Positions 9,237 through 17,177 of a stretch of 64,000 bases of DNA are shown here, in pieces; within the stretch, counting starts at the first letter, position 1, and each line of letters opens with the position of its first letter. A program made the translations under genes and the position numbers. Under the pieces are notes generated by a model, which was not told the DNA's origin, ran no database searches, and saw only the letters and a program-made list of their open reading frames with translations. Source of the stretch: Acidovorax soli (lineage in GTDB: Bacteria; Pseudomonadota; Gammaproteobacteria; Burkholderiales; Burkholderiaceae_C); the NCBI RefSeq assembly GCF_014207955.1, contig NZ_JACHLK010000010.1, forward strand, positions 62,001-126,000, read 5' to 3'.

Positions 9237-9313
9237 GCGGCATTGTGGCCCAGGCACTCCCGCCTAGCTCCGAAAGGCTTTGGGCGATCTCCGGGAAACC
9301 CCTCGTGTGCGTC

Positions 9314-9327
9314 TGAAACCGGTTTCA
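9314..9327. promoter_or_regulatory. PtxS-type operator
   Basis: A perfect 14-bp palindrome, TGAAACCGGTTTCA, identical to the operator described for Pseudomonas PtxS, the LacI-family 2-ketogluconate-responsive repressor. It lies 12 bp before the GTG start of the first permease gene, where bound repressor would block transcription. A ptxS-like gene ends the same operon at 15141. No convincing -35/-10 pair could be assigned beside it. Confidence 0.85.
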
Positions 9328-9339
9328 TAGACTGGCGCC

Positions 9340-10011
9340 GTGAACTACCAATTCCAGTTCGAATCCGTTTTTGCCGCCTGGCCCCTGCTGCTCAAGGGCA
9401 CCTGGATCACCGTGCAGCTCTCGCTCACCGCCACGGTGCTGGGACTGGTGGTGGCCATTGCCTGCGCCTGGGGCAAGACCTCGGGGCCAGCCTGGCTGCG
9501 CTTTTGCATCAATGCCTACATCGAGCTGATCCGCAACACGCCGTTCATCGTCCAGCTGTTCTTCTTTTTCTTTGCTTTGCCGGCCATCGGCCTGCGCTGG
9601 TCGCCCTACACGGCGGCGCTGACAGCCATGGTGGTGAACCTGGGCGCCTATGCGGCCGAGATCGTGCGCGCGGGCATCGAGTCCATACCCAAGGGGCAGA
9701 TCGAGGCGGGCAGGGCGCTTAACCTCAAGCCCTGGGACATCTTTCGCTTCATCGTGCTCAAGCCCGCGCTCAAGGCCATCTACCCGGCGCTCACCAGCCA
9801 GTTCATCTTGCTGATGCTCAGCTCCGCCGTGGTGTCGGTGATCTCGGCCGACGATCTGACCTCGGTGGCGGCCAACCTGCAGTCGCAGACCTTCCGCAGC
9901 TTCGAGATCTACATCGTGGTGGCCGCCATCTACCTGGCGCTGGCCGTGTCGTTCTCTGCGCTGTTCAAGCTGATCTACCGGCGCACGCTGCACTACCCCG
10001 ACCGCCGCTGA
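9340..10011 (+). CDS. ABC importer permease, polar-amino-acid family (proposed 2-ketogluconate uptake)
   Basis: A 223-residue inner-membrane permease of the HisM/GltK family with about five membrane helices. The family N-terminal motif region (GTWITVQLSLTATVLG), the RNTPFIVQLFFFFF helix and the ATPase-contacting EAA loop (AAEIVRAGIESIPKGQIEAG) are clear. Translation starts at GTG. It is the first gene of the operon, directly behind the PtxS-type operator, and is followed by a second permease 12 bp later. The family usually moves amino acids; gene context and the receptor's changed binding residue point to a sugar acid instead, which is inference. Confidence 0.9.
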   Translation: MNYQFQFESVFAAWPLLLKGTWITVQLSLTATVLGLVVAIACAWGKTSGPAWLRFCINAYIELIRNTPFIVQLFFFFFALPAIGLRWSPYTAALTAMVVNLGAYAAEIVRAGIESIPKGQIEAGRALNLKPWDIFRFIVLKPALKAIYPALTSQFILLMLSSAVVSVISADDLTSVAANLQSQTFRSFEIYIVVAAIYLALAVSFSALFKLIYRRTLHYPDRR

Positions 10012-10023
10012 GGACAGTCCACC

Positions 10024-10677
10024 ATGCGCACCTTTGGAGTTTCCGAGTTCTGGTTCATCGTGCAGGCCGCGCAGTGGACGCTGGCGCTGTCGGCCATGGC
10101 CTTCGTGGGCGGCTCGCTGCTGGGCCTGCTGGTGGCGCTGGCGCGCACGTCGGAGAACGCCGCCGCGCGCTGGTGTTCCAGCCTGTTCATCCAGGTGTTC
10201 CAGGGAACGCCGCTGTTGTTGCAGCTGTTCCTGATCTTCTTTGGCGCGCCGGTGCTGGGCCTGGATATCAACCCCTGGCTGGCCGCAGGCATTGCGCTGG
10301 TGCTCAACAGCGCTGCTTTTCTGGGCGAGATCTGGCGCGGCTGCATCGAGGCCATCCCGCGCGGGCAGTGGGAGGCGGCGCAGGCGCTCAACCTCAACTA
10401 CGTATCGCGCATGCGCTTCGTGGTGCTGCCCCAGGCCTTCAAGATCGCGCTGCCGCCCACCGTGGGCTATGTGGTGCAGATCATCAAGGGCACCTCGCTG
10501 GCCGCCATCATCGGCTTCACCGAGATCACGCGCGCCGGCCAGATCATCAACAACGCCACCTTCCAGCCCCTGCAGGTGTTCAGCACCGTGGCGGCGCTGT
10601 ATTTCATCATCTGCTGGCCGCTGTCGCTGCTGGCCGCGCGCATGGAGCGCAAGCGCGCCCGGGCGCTGGCGCGGTGA
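10024..10677 (+). CDS. ABC importer permease, second subunit (proposed 2-ketogluconate uptake)
   Basis: A 217-residue membrane protein of the same family as its upstream neighbour. FQGTPLLLQLFLIFFGAP and the EAA loop (GEIWRGCIEAIPRGQWEAAQ) identify it, and about five helices are expected. The two permeases probably form a heterodimeric channel across the inner membrane. It is 12 bp downstream of the first permease and 56 bp before the receptor, consistent with one transcript. Confidence 0.9.
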   Translation: MRTFGVSEFWFIVQAAQWTLALSAMAFVGGSLLGLLVALARTSENAAARWCSSLFIQVFQGTPLLLQLFLIFFGAPVLGLDINPWLAAGIALVLNSAAFLGEIWRGCIEAIPRGQWEAAQALNLNYVSRMRFVVLPQAFKIALPPTVGYVVQIIKGTSLAAIIGFTEITRAGQIINNATFQPLQVFSTVAALYFIICWPLSLLAARMERKRARALAR

Positions 10678-10733
10678 TGGCCTCCCTTTCTTCGTCGAGC
10701 GCGCATCCCACACCAACCCACAGGAGACATGCC

Positions 10734-11540
10734 ATGACTTTCTCGCTCTATCGCCGCACCACCACCGCTGCCCTGGCGGCCCTGGGCCTGGGCGCCCTGC
10801 TCACCGCCTTTGCGCCGCTGGCGTCCGCGCAGAGCGTGGCCGACCTCAAGAAAAAGGGCGAGATCACCATCGGCATGCTGGTGGACTTTCCGCCCTACGG
10901 CACGACCAACGCGCAGAACCAGCCCGACGGCTACGACGCCGACGTGGCCAAGCTGCTGGCCAAGGACCTGGGCGTCAAGGTCAACCTCGTGCCCGTCACC
11001 GGCCCCAACCGCATTCCCTTTCTGCTGACCAACAAGGTGGACGTGCTGGTGGCGTCGCTGGCCATCACGCCCGAGCGCGCCAAACAGGTGCAGTTCTCGC
11101 AGCCCTACGCGGCCGCCACCATCGTGCTGTACGGCAAGACGGGCAGCACCATCAAGAGCGCGGCCGACCTCAAGGGCGTGCGCGTGGGCGTGGCCCGCGC
11201 CAGCACGCAGGATGTGGCTGTGACCAAGGCCGCACCCGAGGGCACGGAGATCCGCCGCTTCGACGACGATGCCTCGGCCATGCAGGCACTGATCTCGGGC
11301 CAGGTCGATGCCATCGGCTGCTCGGTCACCGTGGCGGCCCAGATCGCCAAGCGCGTGCCGGCCAACACCTTCGAGAACAAGTTCAACCTGCTGCAGCAGG
11401 CCATGGGCATCGCCATGCGCCCGGGCCAGGAAGAGCTGCACAAGTCCATGGACGAGTTCGTCGCGCGCAACACGGCCAATGGCGAGCTGAACAAGCTGTA
11501 CCGCAAGTGGCTGGAAACCGACCTGCCCAAGCTGCAGTGA
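10734..11540 (+). CDS. ABC importer periplasmic receptor, SBP family 3 fold (proposed 2-ketogluconate receptor)
   Basis: A 268-residue secreted receptor; the signal peptide ends near LASAQ (29-33) and CAGGAGA is the ribosome site. Family 3 hallmarks are MLVDFPPYG, GYDADVAKLLAKDL and SLAITPERAKQVQFSQPY. Arg115 in TPER matches the Arg that binds the ligand's alpha-carboxylate (Arg77 of mature LAO-binding protein). At the site of the amine-binding Asp (Asp161 in LAO protein), the segment GQVDAIGCS has Ser197. Loss of that Asp with retention of the Arg suits a 2-keto acid lacking an amino group. The alignment was made by eye. It is separated from the ATPase gene by a 112-bp palindrome. Confidence 0.9.
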   Translation: MTFSLYRRTTTAALAALGLGALLTAFAPLASAQSVADLKKKGEITIGMLVDFPPYGTTNAQNQPDGYDADVAKLLAKDLGVKVNLVPVTGPNRIPFLLTNKVDVLVASLAITPERAKQVQFSQPYAAATIVLYGKTGSTIKSAADLKGVRVGVARASTQDVAVTKAAPEGTEIRRFDDDASAMQALISGQVDAIGCSVTVAAQIAKRVPANTFENKFNLLQQAMGIAMRPGQEELHKSMDEFVARNTANGELNKLYRKWLETDLPKLQ

Positions 11541-11652
11541 GAGCGGCTAACAAAACTCTTCTGGCGTCGTTGCTGCGTCTTGTCGTACTAACCGTACTGC
11601 CTGCGACGCAGCGCCTAGCCAGAACCGCTTCGCTGAGCTTTGTTATCCGCTC
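11541..11652. repeat. 112-bp imperfect palindromic intergenic repeat
   Basis: The element begins one base after the receptor's stop codon. Outer arms GAGCGG-N-TAACAAA (11541-11554) and TTTGTTA-N-CCGCTC (ending 11652) pair with one mismatch. Inside, TTCTGGC pairs with GCCAGAA-type sequence and GCTGCGTC with GACGCAGC, enclosing a central loop containing GTACTAACCGTAC. Its size and form suggest a REP/MITE-like element. Inside an operon, such structures can stabilise the upstream receptor mRNA and reduce read-through into the ATPase gene. Confidence 0.75.
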
Positions 11653-11682
11653 TACCTACTAGGACCCCGGAGATTCATTCCC

Positions 11683-12459
11683 ATGACGGACGCAGTCACG
11701 AGCACCCCCGGCACACCGCCGATCATCCGCATGGAGGGGGTCAACAAGTGGTATGACAGTTTTCAGGTGCTGACCGACATCGACCTGTCGGTGCGCGCCG
11801 GCGAGCGCATCGTGATCTGCGGCCCCTCGGGCTCGGGCAAGTCCACCCTGATCCGCTGCATCAACCGGCTGGAGGCGGTGCAAAAGGGCCGCATCGAGGT
11901 GGATGGCATCGACCTCACGGCCGGCGGCAAGAACGTGGACGCCGTGCGCGCCGAGGTGGGCATGGTGTTCCAGCAGTTCAACCTGTTCCCGCACCTGACC
12001 ATTCTGGAGAACTGCACGCTGGCGCCCATGCGCTCGCGCGGCATGGGCCGGGCCGAGGCCGAAGAGGTGGCGATGAAGTACCTCACGCGCGTGCGCATTC
12101 CCGAGCAGGCGCACAAGCACCCGAGCCAGCTGTCGGGCGGGCAGCAGCAGCGCGTGGCGATTGCGCGCGCCCTGTGCATGGCCCCCAAGGTGATGCTGTT
12201 CGACGAACCCACCTCGGCCCTGGACCCCGAAATGGTCAAGGAGGTGCTGGACACCATGATAGCCCTGGCCGAGGACGGCATGACCATGCTGTGCGTGACC
12301 CACGAGATGGGCTTTGCCCGCAGCGTGGCAGACCGCGTGATCTTCATGGCCGACGGGAAGATCCTGGAGCAGGCGCCGCCGGCCGAGTTCTTCGGCAACC
12401 CGCAGCACGAGAAAACGCGCCAGTTCCTGGGCCAGATCCTCACATCCCACAACGCATGA
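11683..12459 (+). CDS. ABC importer ATPase (proposed 2-ketogluconate uptake)
   Basis: A 258-residue ATPase of the GlnQ/HisP class. Walker A GPSGSGKST, Q-loop FQQFNLFPHLTILEN, signature LSGGQQQRVAIARAL, Walker B VMLFDEPTSALD and switch His in VTHEMGFAR are intact. It would energise the two permeases at 9340 and 10024. Its TGA overlaps the ATG of kguE by the ATGA arrangement, tying transport to catabolism. The first 13 residues are a variable extension. Confidence 0.93.
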   Translation: MTDAVTSTPGTPPIIRMEGVNKWYDSFQVLTDIDLSVRAGERIVICGPSGSGKSTLIRCINRLEAVQKGRIEVDGIDLTAGGKNVDAVRAEVGMVFQQFNLFPHLTILENCTLAPMRSRGMGRAEAEEVAMKYLTRVRIPEQAHKHPSQLSGGQQQRVAIARALCMAPKVMLFDEPTSALDPEMVKEVLDTMIALAEDGMTMLCVTHEMGFARSVADRVIFMADGKILEQAPPAEFFGNPQHEKTRQFLGQILTSHNA

Positions 12460-13199
12460 AGCTCCTGATTTCCTTGTCTTCCTTCGGCGCGGCCGAAGTG
12501 GGGCGCCATGGTCAGCTGTGGTGCACCGAACTGAGTCGCGAGGCCGGCGCCGATGGCGTCGAGGTGCGCGGCGAGATGCTGCGTGACCCCGTGAACGAGC
12601 TGGCCGCACTGGCGGGCCGGGCGGCGGTGTTCTCCAGCCCCGAGGGGCTGTGGACGGCGGACGGCGCGCTCGACGAAGCTGCCCTGGCGCGCGGCATGTC
12701 GGCGGCCCGCGTGCTGGGTGCGCCACGGCTGAAGATGGCCATCGGCGGCTTTGGCACGGCATCGCAGGGCTCGCTGGCGCGGCTCAGGGAGCTGCTGGTG
12801 GGCGGGCCGGTCGAGCTGGTGATCGAGAACGACCAGACCGCCACGGCCGGCACGCTGGCGGCGATGCAGGCCTTTTTTGACGCACAGGAGCGTGCCGGGC
12901 TGGACCTGGGCATGACCTTCGACATGGGCAACTGGCACTGGCAGGGAGAATGCCCGCTGCAGGCCGCGCAGGCCCTGGCGCACCGTGTGCGCTATGTGCA
13001 TTGCAAGGGCGTGCAGCGCCTGCCAGGCAAGTGGGTGGCGGTGCCGCTCGCCGATTCGGTGGCGCCCTGGCGCGCCATTCTGCGGGCCTTGCCTGCCGAT
13101 GTGCCGCATGCCATCGAGTACCCGCTGATTGGTGACGATCTGGTGGCGGTGACGCGCGCGCAACTGGCCGTGATCCGAGATGCACGGAGGCAGGCATGA
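12456..13199 (+). CDS. kguE: KguE-like TIM-barrel sugar-acid isomerase/epimerase
   Basis: A 247-residue protein of the xylose-isomerase-like TIM-barrel family (AP_endonuc_2). SLSSFGAAEVGRHG at the start, LVIENDQT (metal-ligand Glu), TFDMGNWHW and RYVHCKGV mark successive barrel strands. In Pseudomonas, kguE is the first gene of the 2-ketogluconate operon; its exact reaction is not settled. Placement directly before a PfkB kinase and a 2-hydroxyacid dehydrogenase reproduces the kguE-kguK-kguD set. Overlaps of 4 bp at both ends indicate translational coupling. Confidence 0.85.
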   Translation: MKLLISLSSFGAAEVGRHGQLWCTELSREAGADGVEVRGEMLRDPVNELAALAGRAAVFSSPEGLWTADGALDEAALARGMSAARVLGAPRLKMAIGGFGTASQGSLARLRELLVGGPVELVIENDQTATAGTLAAMQAFFDAQERAGLDLGMTFDMGNWHWQGECPLQAAQALAHRVRYVHCKGVQRLPGKWVAVPLADSVAPWRAILRALPADVPHAIEYPLIGDDLVAVTRAQLAVIRDARRQA

Positions 13200-14158
13200 G
13201 CAGCGCAGCACCAGAAACCGCCTTTGACGTGGCGCTGTTCGGCGAGGCCATGCTGCTGCTGGTGGCCAACGAGCCCGGGCCGCTGGAGCATGCCACGGGT
13301 TTCCACAAGCGCACGGCCGGGGCCGAGACCAATGTCGCCATCGGCCTGGCGCGCCTGGGCCTGAAGGTGGGCTGGGCCAGCCGCCTCGGCACCGATTCCA
13401 TGGGCCGATCGCTGCTGGCCACCATGCAGGCCGAGGGCATCGACTGCTCGCACGTGACCTGCGATGCCACGCAGCGCACGGGTTTCCAGTTCAAGGAGCG
13501 CGTGACCGATGGGCGCGACCCCAAGGTGGAATACCACCGCAAGGGCTCGGCCGCGTCCCAGATGGGCCCGGCCGATGTGGACGAGCCCTGGCTGCGCAGT
13601 GCGCGCCACCTGCATGCCACAGGCGTGTTCGCGGCCATTTCCGAGACCAGCCTGCAGGCGGCACTGCGCACGCTGGAGGTGATGCGCGCCGCGGGCCGCA
13701 CGATCTCGTTCGACCCCAACCTGCGGCCCACGCTGTGGTCCTCGCCCGAGGTGATGCGGCACTGGATCAACGAACTTTCGCGCTCTGCCGACTGGGTGCT
13801 GCCGGGCATGGAAGAGGGCGTGTTCCTCACGGGCGAGACCACGCCGGAGGGCGTGGCCAGGTTTTACCGGGAGCGGGGCGCCAAACTGGTGGTCGTGAAG
13901 CTCGGTGCGCAGGGCGCGTACTTCGACAGCGACGTGGCAGGCACCGGCCATGTGGCCGGATTTCCCGTGGCCGAGGTGGTGGACACCGTGGGCGCGGGCG
14001 ATGGCTTTGCCGTGGGTGTGGTCAGCGCCCTGCTGGCCGGCCGCAGCGTGCCCGAAGCAGTGCGCCGCGGCGCCTGGATCGGCGCGCGCGCAGTGCAGGT
14101 GCTGGGTGACACGGAAGGATTGCCCACGCGCGCAGAGCTGGAGCAGGCCGGCCTATGA
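13196..14158 (+). CDS. kguK: 2-ketogluconate kinase (PfkB family)
   Basis: A 320-residue PfkB/ribokinase-family sugar kinase, proposed to convert 2-ketogluconate to 2-keto-6-phosphogluconate with ATP. The N-terminal FGEAMLLL, the AGAETNVAIGLARLG substrate/dimer region and the C-terminal DTVGAGDGFAVG signature are intact, with Asp269 as catalytic base. By sequence alone a 2-keto-3-deoxygluconate kinase is possible; the kguE and kguD neighbours and the PtxS operator favour 2-ketogluconate. It overlaps both neighbours by 4 bp. Confidence 0.88.
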   Translation: MSSAAPETAFDVALFGEAMLLLVANEPGPLEHATGFHKRTAGAETNVAIGLARLGLKVGWASRLGTDSMGRSLLATMQAEGIDCSHVTCDATQRTGFQFKERVTDGRDPKVEYHRKGSAASQMGPADVDEPWLRSARHLHATGVFAAISETSLQAALRTLEVMRAAGRTISFDPNLRPTLWSSPEVMRHWINELSRSADWVLPGMEEGVFLTGETTPEGVARFYRERGAKLVVVKLGAQGAYFDSDVAGTGHVAGFPVAEVVDTVGAGDGFAVGVVSALLAGRSVPEAVRRGAWIGARAVQVLGDTEGLPTRAELEQAGL

Positions 14159-15144
14159 CGACCCGCAAGCAGGTGCTGGTGTTCCGCGACCTGCCGCCGG
14201 ACCAGTTGGCCCGCCTGCAGGCAGTGCATGAAGTGACCGTGGCCGACCCGCGCAAGCCAGCGCAGCGCGCGGCCTTCGATGCCGCGCTGGCCGGAGCCCA
14301 TGGACTGATCGGCGCGAGCTTTCCCATCACCGCCGAGCTGCTGGCGCATGCGCCGCAGCTGCAGGCCATCTCCAGCATCTCGGTGGGGGTGGACAACTAC
14401 GACCTGCAGGTCCTGCAGGCCCGCGGCATCGTGCTGTGCCACACGCCGGGCGTGCTCGACGAGACCGTGGCAGACACCGTGTTCGCGTTGATCCTGGCCA
14501 CCTGCCGCCGGGTGGTGGAGCTGTCGCAGATGGTGCGCGAGGGCCGGTGGAGCGGCAACATCGGCGAAGAGCTGTTCGGCCACGATGTGCATGGCAAGAC
14601 CCTGGGCCTGCTGGGCTTTGGCCGCATCGGCCAGGCCGTGGCACGCCGCGCGGCGTTGGGCTTTGGCATGCCCGTGCTGTACCACGCGCGCCGCGCAGTG
14701 GACCTGGCGGTGCAGGCACCCACGCTGCTGGGCCGGGCCGAGCATGTGCCGTTCGGTAACCTGCTGGCGCGTGCGGACATCGTGGTGGCACTGCTGCCGC
14801 TGTCGGACAGCACGCGCGGCCTGGTGGATGCGCGGGCCTTTTCGGCCATGAAGCCGGGCGCCATCTTCGTCAATGCCGGGCGCGGCGCCACGGTGGTCGA
14901 GGACCACCTGCTCGCCGCACTCGACCACGGCACGCTGCGTGCCGCGGGGCTCGACGTGTTTGCCACCGAGCCGCTGCCGTTGGCCTCGCCCCTGCGCACG
15001 CACCCGCGTGTGACGCCGCTGCCGCACATCGGCTCGGCCACGCATGGAACGCGCCACGCCATGGCCCGGCTGGCGGTGACCAACCTGCTGCAGGCGCTGG
15101 CCGGCGAAACGCCCCCTGCGGTGTACCGGACAATCGGCGCATGA
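14155..15144 (+). CDS. kguD: 2-keto-6-phosphogluconate reductase (D-2-hydroxyacid dehydrogenase family)
   Basis: A 329-residue NAD(P)-dependent D-2-hydroxyacid dehydrogenase of the GhrB/TkrA/KguD group, proposed to reduce 2-keto-6-phosphogluconate to 6-phosphogluconate, which feeds the Entner-Doudoroff or pentose phosphate routes. SVGVDNYD, the Rossmann motif GFGRIG (154-159) and the catalytic trio Arg243 (NAGRGA), Glu272 and His291 (PHIGSA) are present. HARR after the second Rossmann strand suits NADPH. By sequence alone it could be a glyoxylate/hydroxypyruvate reductase; the operon decides. It overlaps kguK and ptxS by 4 bp each. Confidence 0.88.
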   Translation: MTTRKQVLVFRDLPPDQLARLQAVHEVTVADPRKPAQRAAFDAALAGAHGLIGASFPITAELLAHAPQLQAISSISVGVDNYDLQVLQARGIVLCHTPGVLDETVADTVFALILATCRRVVELSQMVREGRWSGNIGEELFGHDVHGKTLGLLGFGRIGQAVARRAALGFGMPVLYHARRAVDLAVQAPTLLGRAEHVPFGNLLARADIVVALLPLSDSTRGLVDARAFSAMKPGAIFVNAGRGATVVEDHLLAALDHGTLRAAGLDVFATEPLPLASPLRTHPRVTPLPHIGSATHGTRHAMARLAVTNLLQALAGETPPAVYRTIGA

Positions 15145-16253
15145 GCAGCAGTCGCAGCAAGCCGCGCGCACCCACCGCCAAGGCGCCCGCCGCCGTCCCT
15201 GCCGATACGGCCAGCCGTGATCGGCCCACCATTGCCGACGTGGCGGCCGCGGCCGGTGTGTCCAAGGCGACGGTCTCGCGCTTTTTCAACCACCGCGAGC
15301 GCCTGCTCAGCCCCGACATCGCGTCCCGGGTGGAAGCCGCCATTGCCCAGCTCGGCTATGTGCCTAGCCCCATGGCGCAGGCGCTCAGCCATGGGCGCTC
15401 GCGCCTGATCGGCCTGGTGGTGGCCGACATCACCAACCCGTTCTCGGTGGCCGTGCTGCGCGGGGCCGAGGAGGCCTGCCAGGAGGCCGGCTACCTGGTG
15501 ATGCTGTTCAACCTGGGCAATGACCGCGAGCGCGAGCGCAGCGCCATCGATGCCCTGGCGAGCTACCAGGTGGACGGCTTCATCCTCAACACCCAGGGGC
15601 CGGAAGACGGCCAGTCCGATCTGGGCTCGCTGCATGGCCGGCCGGCGGTGCTGGTGGACCGCCGGCATGCGGGCCTGGAGGCCGACTTCGTGTCGCTGGA
15701 CAACCGCGCGGCCATGCATACGGCCTGCACGCACCTGATCGACGGGGGCTGGAGCGAGCTGCTCTACCTCACCCAGCCGCTGGCCGGCGTGAGCTCGCGC
15801 CTGGAGCGGGCGGCCGCGTTCTCGCAGTGTGTGGCGTCGCACGGGCCGGGCGTGCAAGGCCGGGTGGTGGAATTGCGGGATGCGTCGGACGAGGTGCTGG
15901 ATGCCGCGCTGCGCGCGCTGGGAAAGAAGCGGGCGAAGGGGGCACGCGGTGCCGTGGTCTCCGGCAATTCCGTGGTCACCTTGCGGGTGGCGGCGGCCAT
16001 GGCGCGGCTTGGCTGGTCCTTTGGCGCCGACATCGGCTTTGTGGGTTTCGACGACCCCGAATGGGCCCCCCTGATCGGCCCGGGCCTCACCACGGTGGCC
16101 CAGCCCACGGGCGACATCGGCCGCTGCGCGGCGCAGTGCCTCATCGAGCGCATGCAGGGGCTGCAGGCCCCTGCGCGCGAGCGGCTGCTGCCGGGCCGGC
16201 TGGTGGTGCGGGGCTCGTCCGTGGCGCTAGTCGCCGCCAAGAAACCCGCCTGA
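15141..16253 (+). CDS. ptxS: PtxS-like LacI-family transcriptional regulator
   Basis: A 370-residue LacI-family repressor. An N-terminal basic, Ala/Pro-rich extension of about 27 residues precedes the helix-turn-helix TIADVAAAAGVSKATVSRFF; the hinge region and a periplasmic-binding-like effector domain follow (LIGLVVADITNPFS, VGFDDPEWAPLIGPGLTTV). It is last in the kgu operon, and an exact PtxS operator lies at the operon's head, so it probably represses its own synthesis as well as transport and catabolism until 2-ketogluconate binds. GntR/KdgR-type LacI members are alternatives on sequence alone. Confidence 0.88.
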   Translation: MSSSRSKPRAPTAKAPAAVPADTASRDRPTIADVAAAAGVSKATVSRFFNHRERLLSPDIASRVEAAIAQLGYVPSPMAQALSHGRSRLIGLVVADITNPFSVAVLRGAEEACQEAGYLVMLFNLGNDRERERSAIDALASYQVDGFILNTQGPEDGQSDLGSLHGRPAVLVDRRHAGLEADFVSLDNRAAMHTACTHLIDGGWSELLYLTQPLAGVSSRLERAAAFSQCVASHGPGVQGRVVELRDASDEVLDAALRALGKKRAKGARGAVVSGNSVVTLRVAAAMARLGWSFGADIGFVGFDDPEWAPLIGPGLTTVAQPTGDIGRCAAQCLIERMQGLQAPARERLLPGRLVVRGSSVALVAAKKPA

Positions 16254-16258
16254 CGCTG

Positions 16259-16297
16259 CGGCCGGGCTGCTGCGGTATCCTTGGCGGCAGCCGGCCG
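16259..16297 (+). terminator. hairpin at the end of the kgu operon
   Basis: CGGCCGGGCTGC (16259-16270) pairs with GCAGCCGGCCG (16287-16297) with one bulge and a 16-base loop. It begins 5 bp after the ptxS stop codon. No T-run follows, so rho-independent termination is uncertain. Confidence 0.45.
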
Positions 16298-16347
16298 ACT
16301 GGCTGCAGGCCGGGCTCCCCGGCCACCAATTCCCTGTGTGCCCTGCC

Positions 16348-17103
16348 ATGTCTGCTCCTGCCCCCCTTTCTCTGGACACCTCGCGCATCCGCGCCATCAC
16401 CATCGACCTGGACGACACGCTGTGGCCGATCTGGCCCACCATCGCCCGGGCCGAGGCCGTGCTGCTGCAGTGGCTGACCGACCATGCGCCCGCCACGGCC
16501 GCGCTGTTCTCGAGCACCGAGTCGCTGCGCGCCATCCGCAACCAGATGGTGGAGCTCAGGCCCGACCTGATGCACGACCTGAGCGCGCTGCGCCGCGAGT
16601 CCATCCGCCTGGCGCTCACGCAGGCCGGTGATGAGCCCGACCTGGCCGAGCCCGCGTTTGACCTGTTCTTTGCCGAGCGCCAGCGCGTGGAGCTGTTTGC
16701 CGATGCGCACGACACGCTGGCCTTTCTGGCCGCGCGCTACCCGGTGGTGGCCCTGTCCAACGGCAATGCCGACGTGCACCGCATCGGCATCGGCCACTAT
16801 TTCAAGGCCAGCCTCAGCGCCACGGTGCTGGGCATTGCCAAGCCCGATGTGCGCATCTTTCACGCTGCGGCCAGTGCCGCGCAGGTGCAGCCGCACGAGG
16901 TGCTGCATGTGGGCGACGATGCCGCGCTGGACGTGCAGGGGGCGCTGGCCGCCGGCATGCAGGCCATTTGGCTCAACACGCCCGAGCACCCTTGGGCCCA
17001 CGACAAGCATGGAACGCCGCCGCACGCCACGGTGGCCAACCTCACGGCCATCCGTGAGCTGCTCCAGGCCATCCCCGAGGCGTTGGTACAGCCCCGCCGC
17101 TGA
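16348..17103 (+). CDS. HAD-family hydrolase (YigB-like phosphatase)
   Basis: A 251-residue haloacid-dehalogenase-superfamily phosphatase. Motif I is ITIDLDDTLW (nucleophile and acid/base Asp), motif II VVALSNGN, the motif III Lys lies in GIAKPDVRIF and motif IV is HVGDDAALDVQGA. Its C1-type helical cap region resembles YigB, which acts on the riboflavin intermediate 5-amino-6-ribitylamino-uracil phosphate or on FMN; the substrate is not shown here. The ATG at 16348 is preferred over the GTG 12 bp upstream. It follows the kgu operon's terminal hairpin and is probably separate from it. Confidence 0.85.
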   Translation: MSAPAPLSLDTSRIRAITIDLDDTLWPIWPTIARAEAVLLQWLTDHAPATAALFSSTESLRAIRNQMVELRPDLMHDLSALRRESIRLALTQAGDEPDLAEPAFDLFFAERQRVELFADAHDTLAFLAARYPVVALSNGNADVHRIGIGHYFKASLSATVLGIAKPDVRIFHAAASAAQVQPHEVLHVGDDAALDVQGALAAGMQAIWLNTPEHPWAHDKHGTPPHATVANLTAIRELLQAIPEALVQPRR

Positions 17104-17177
17104 GCATTGGCTGCTGCGGCATTTTCTTGCCGTAGATCAAGGCGCGCAGCACAGCGGCGCGCGAGACTTGGGCCACC

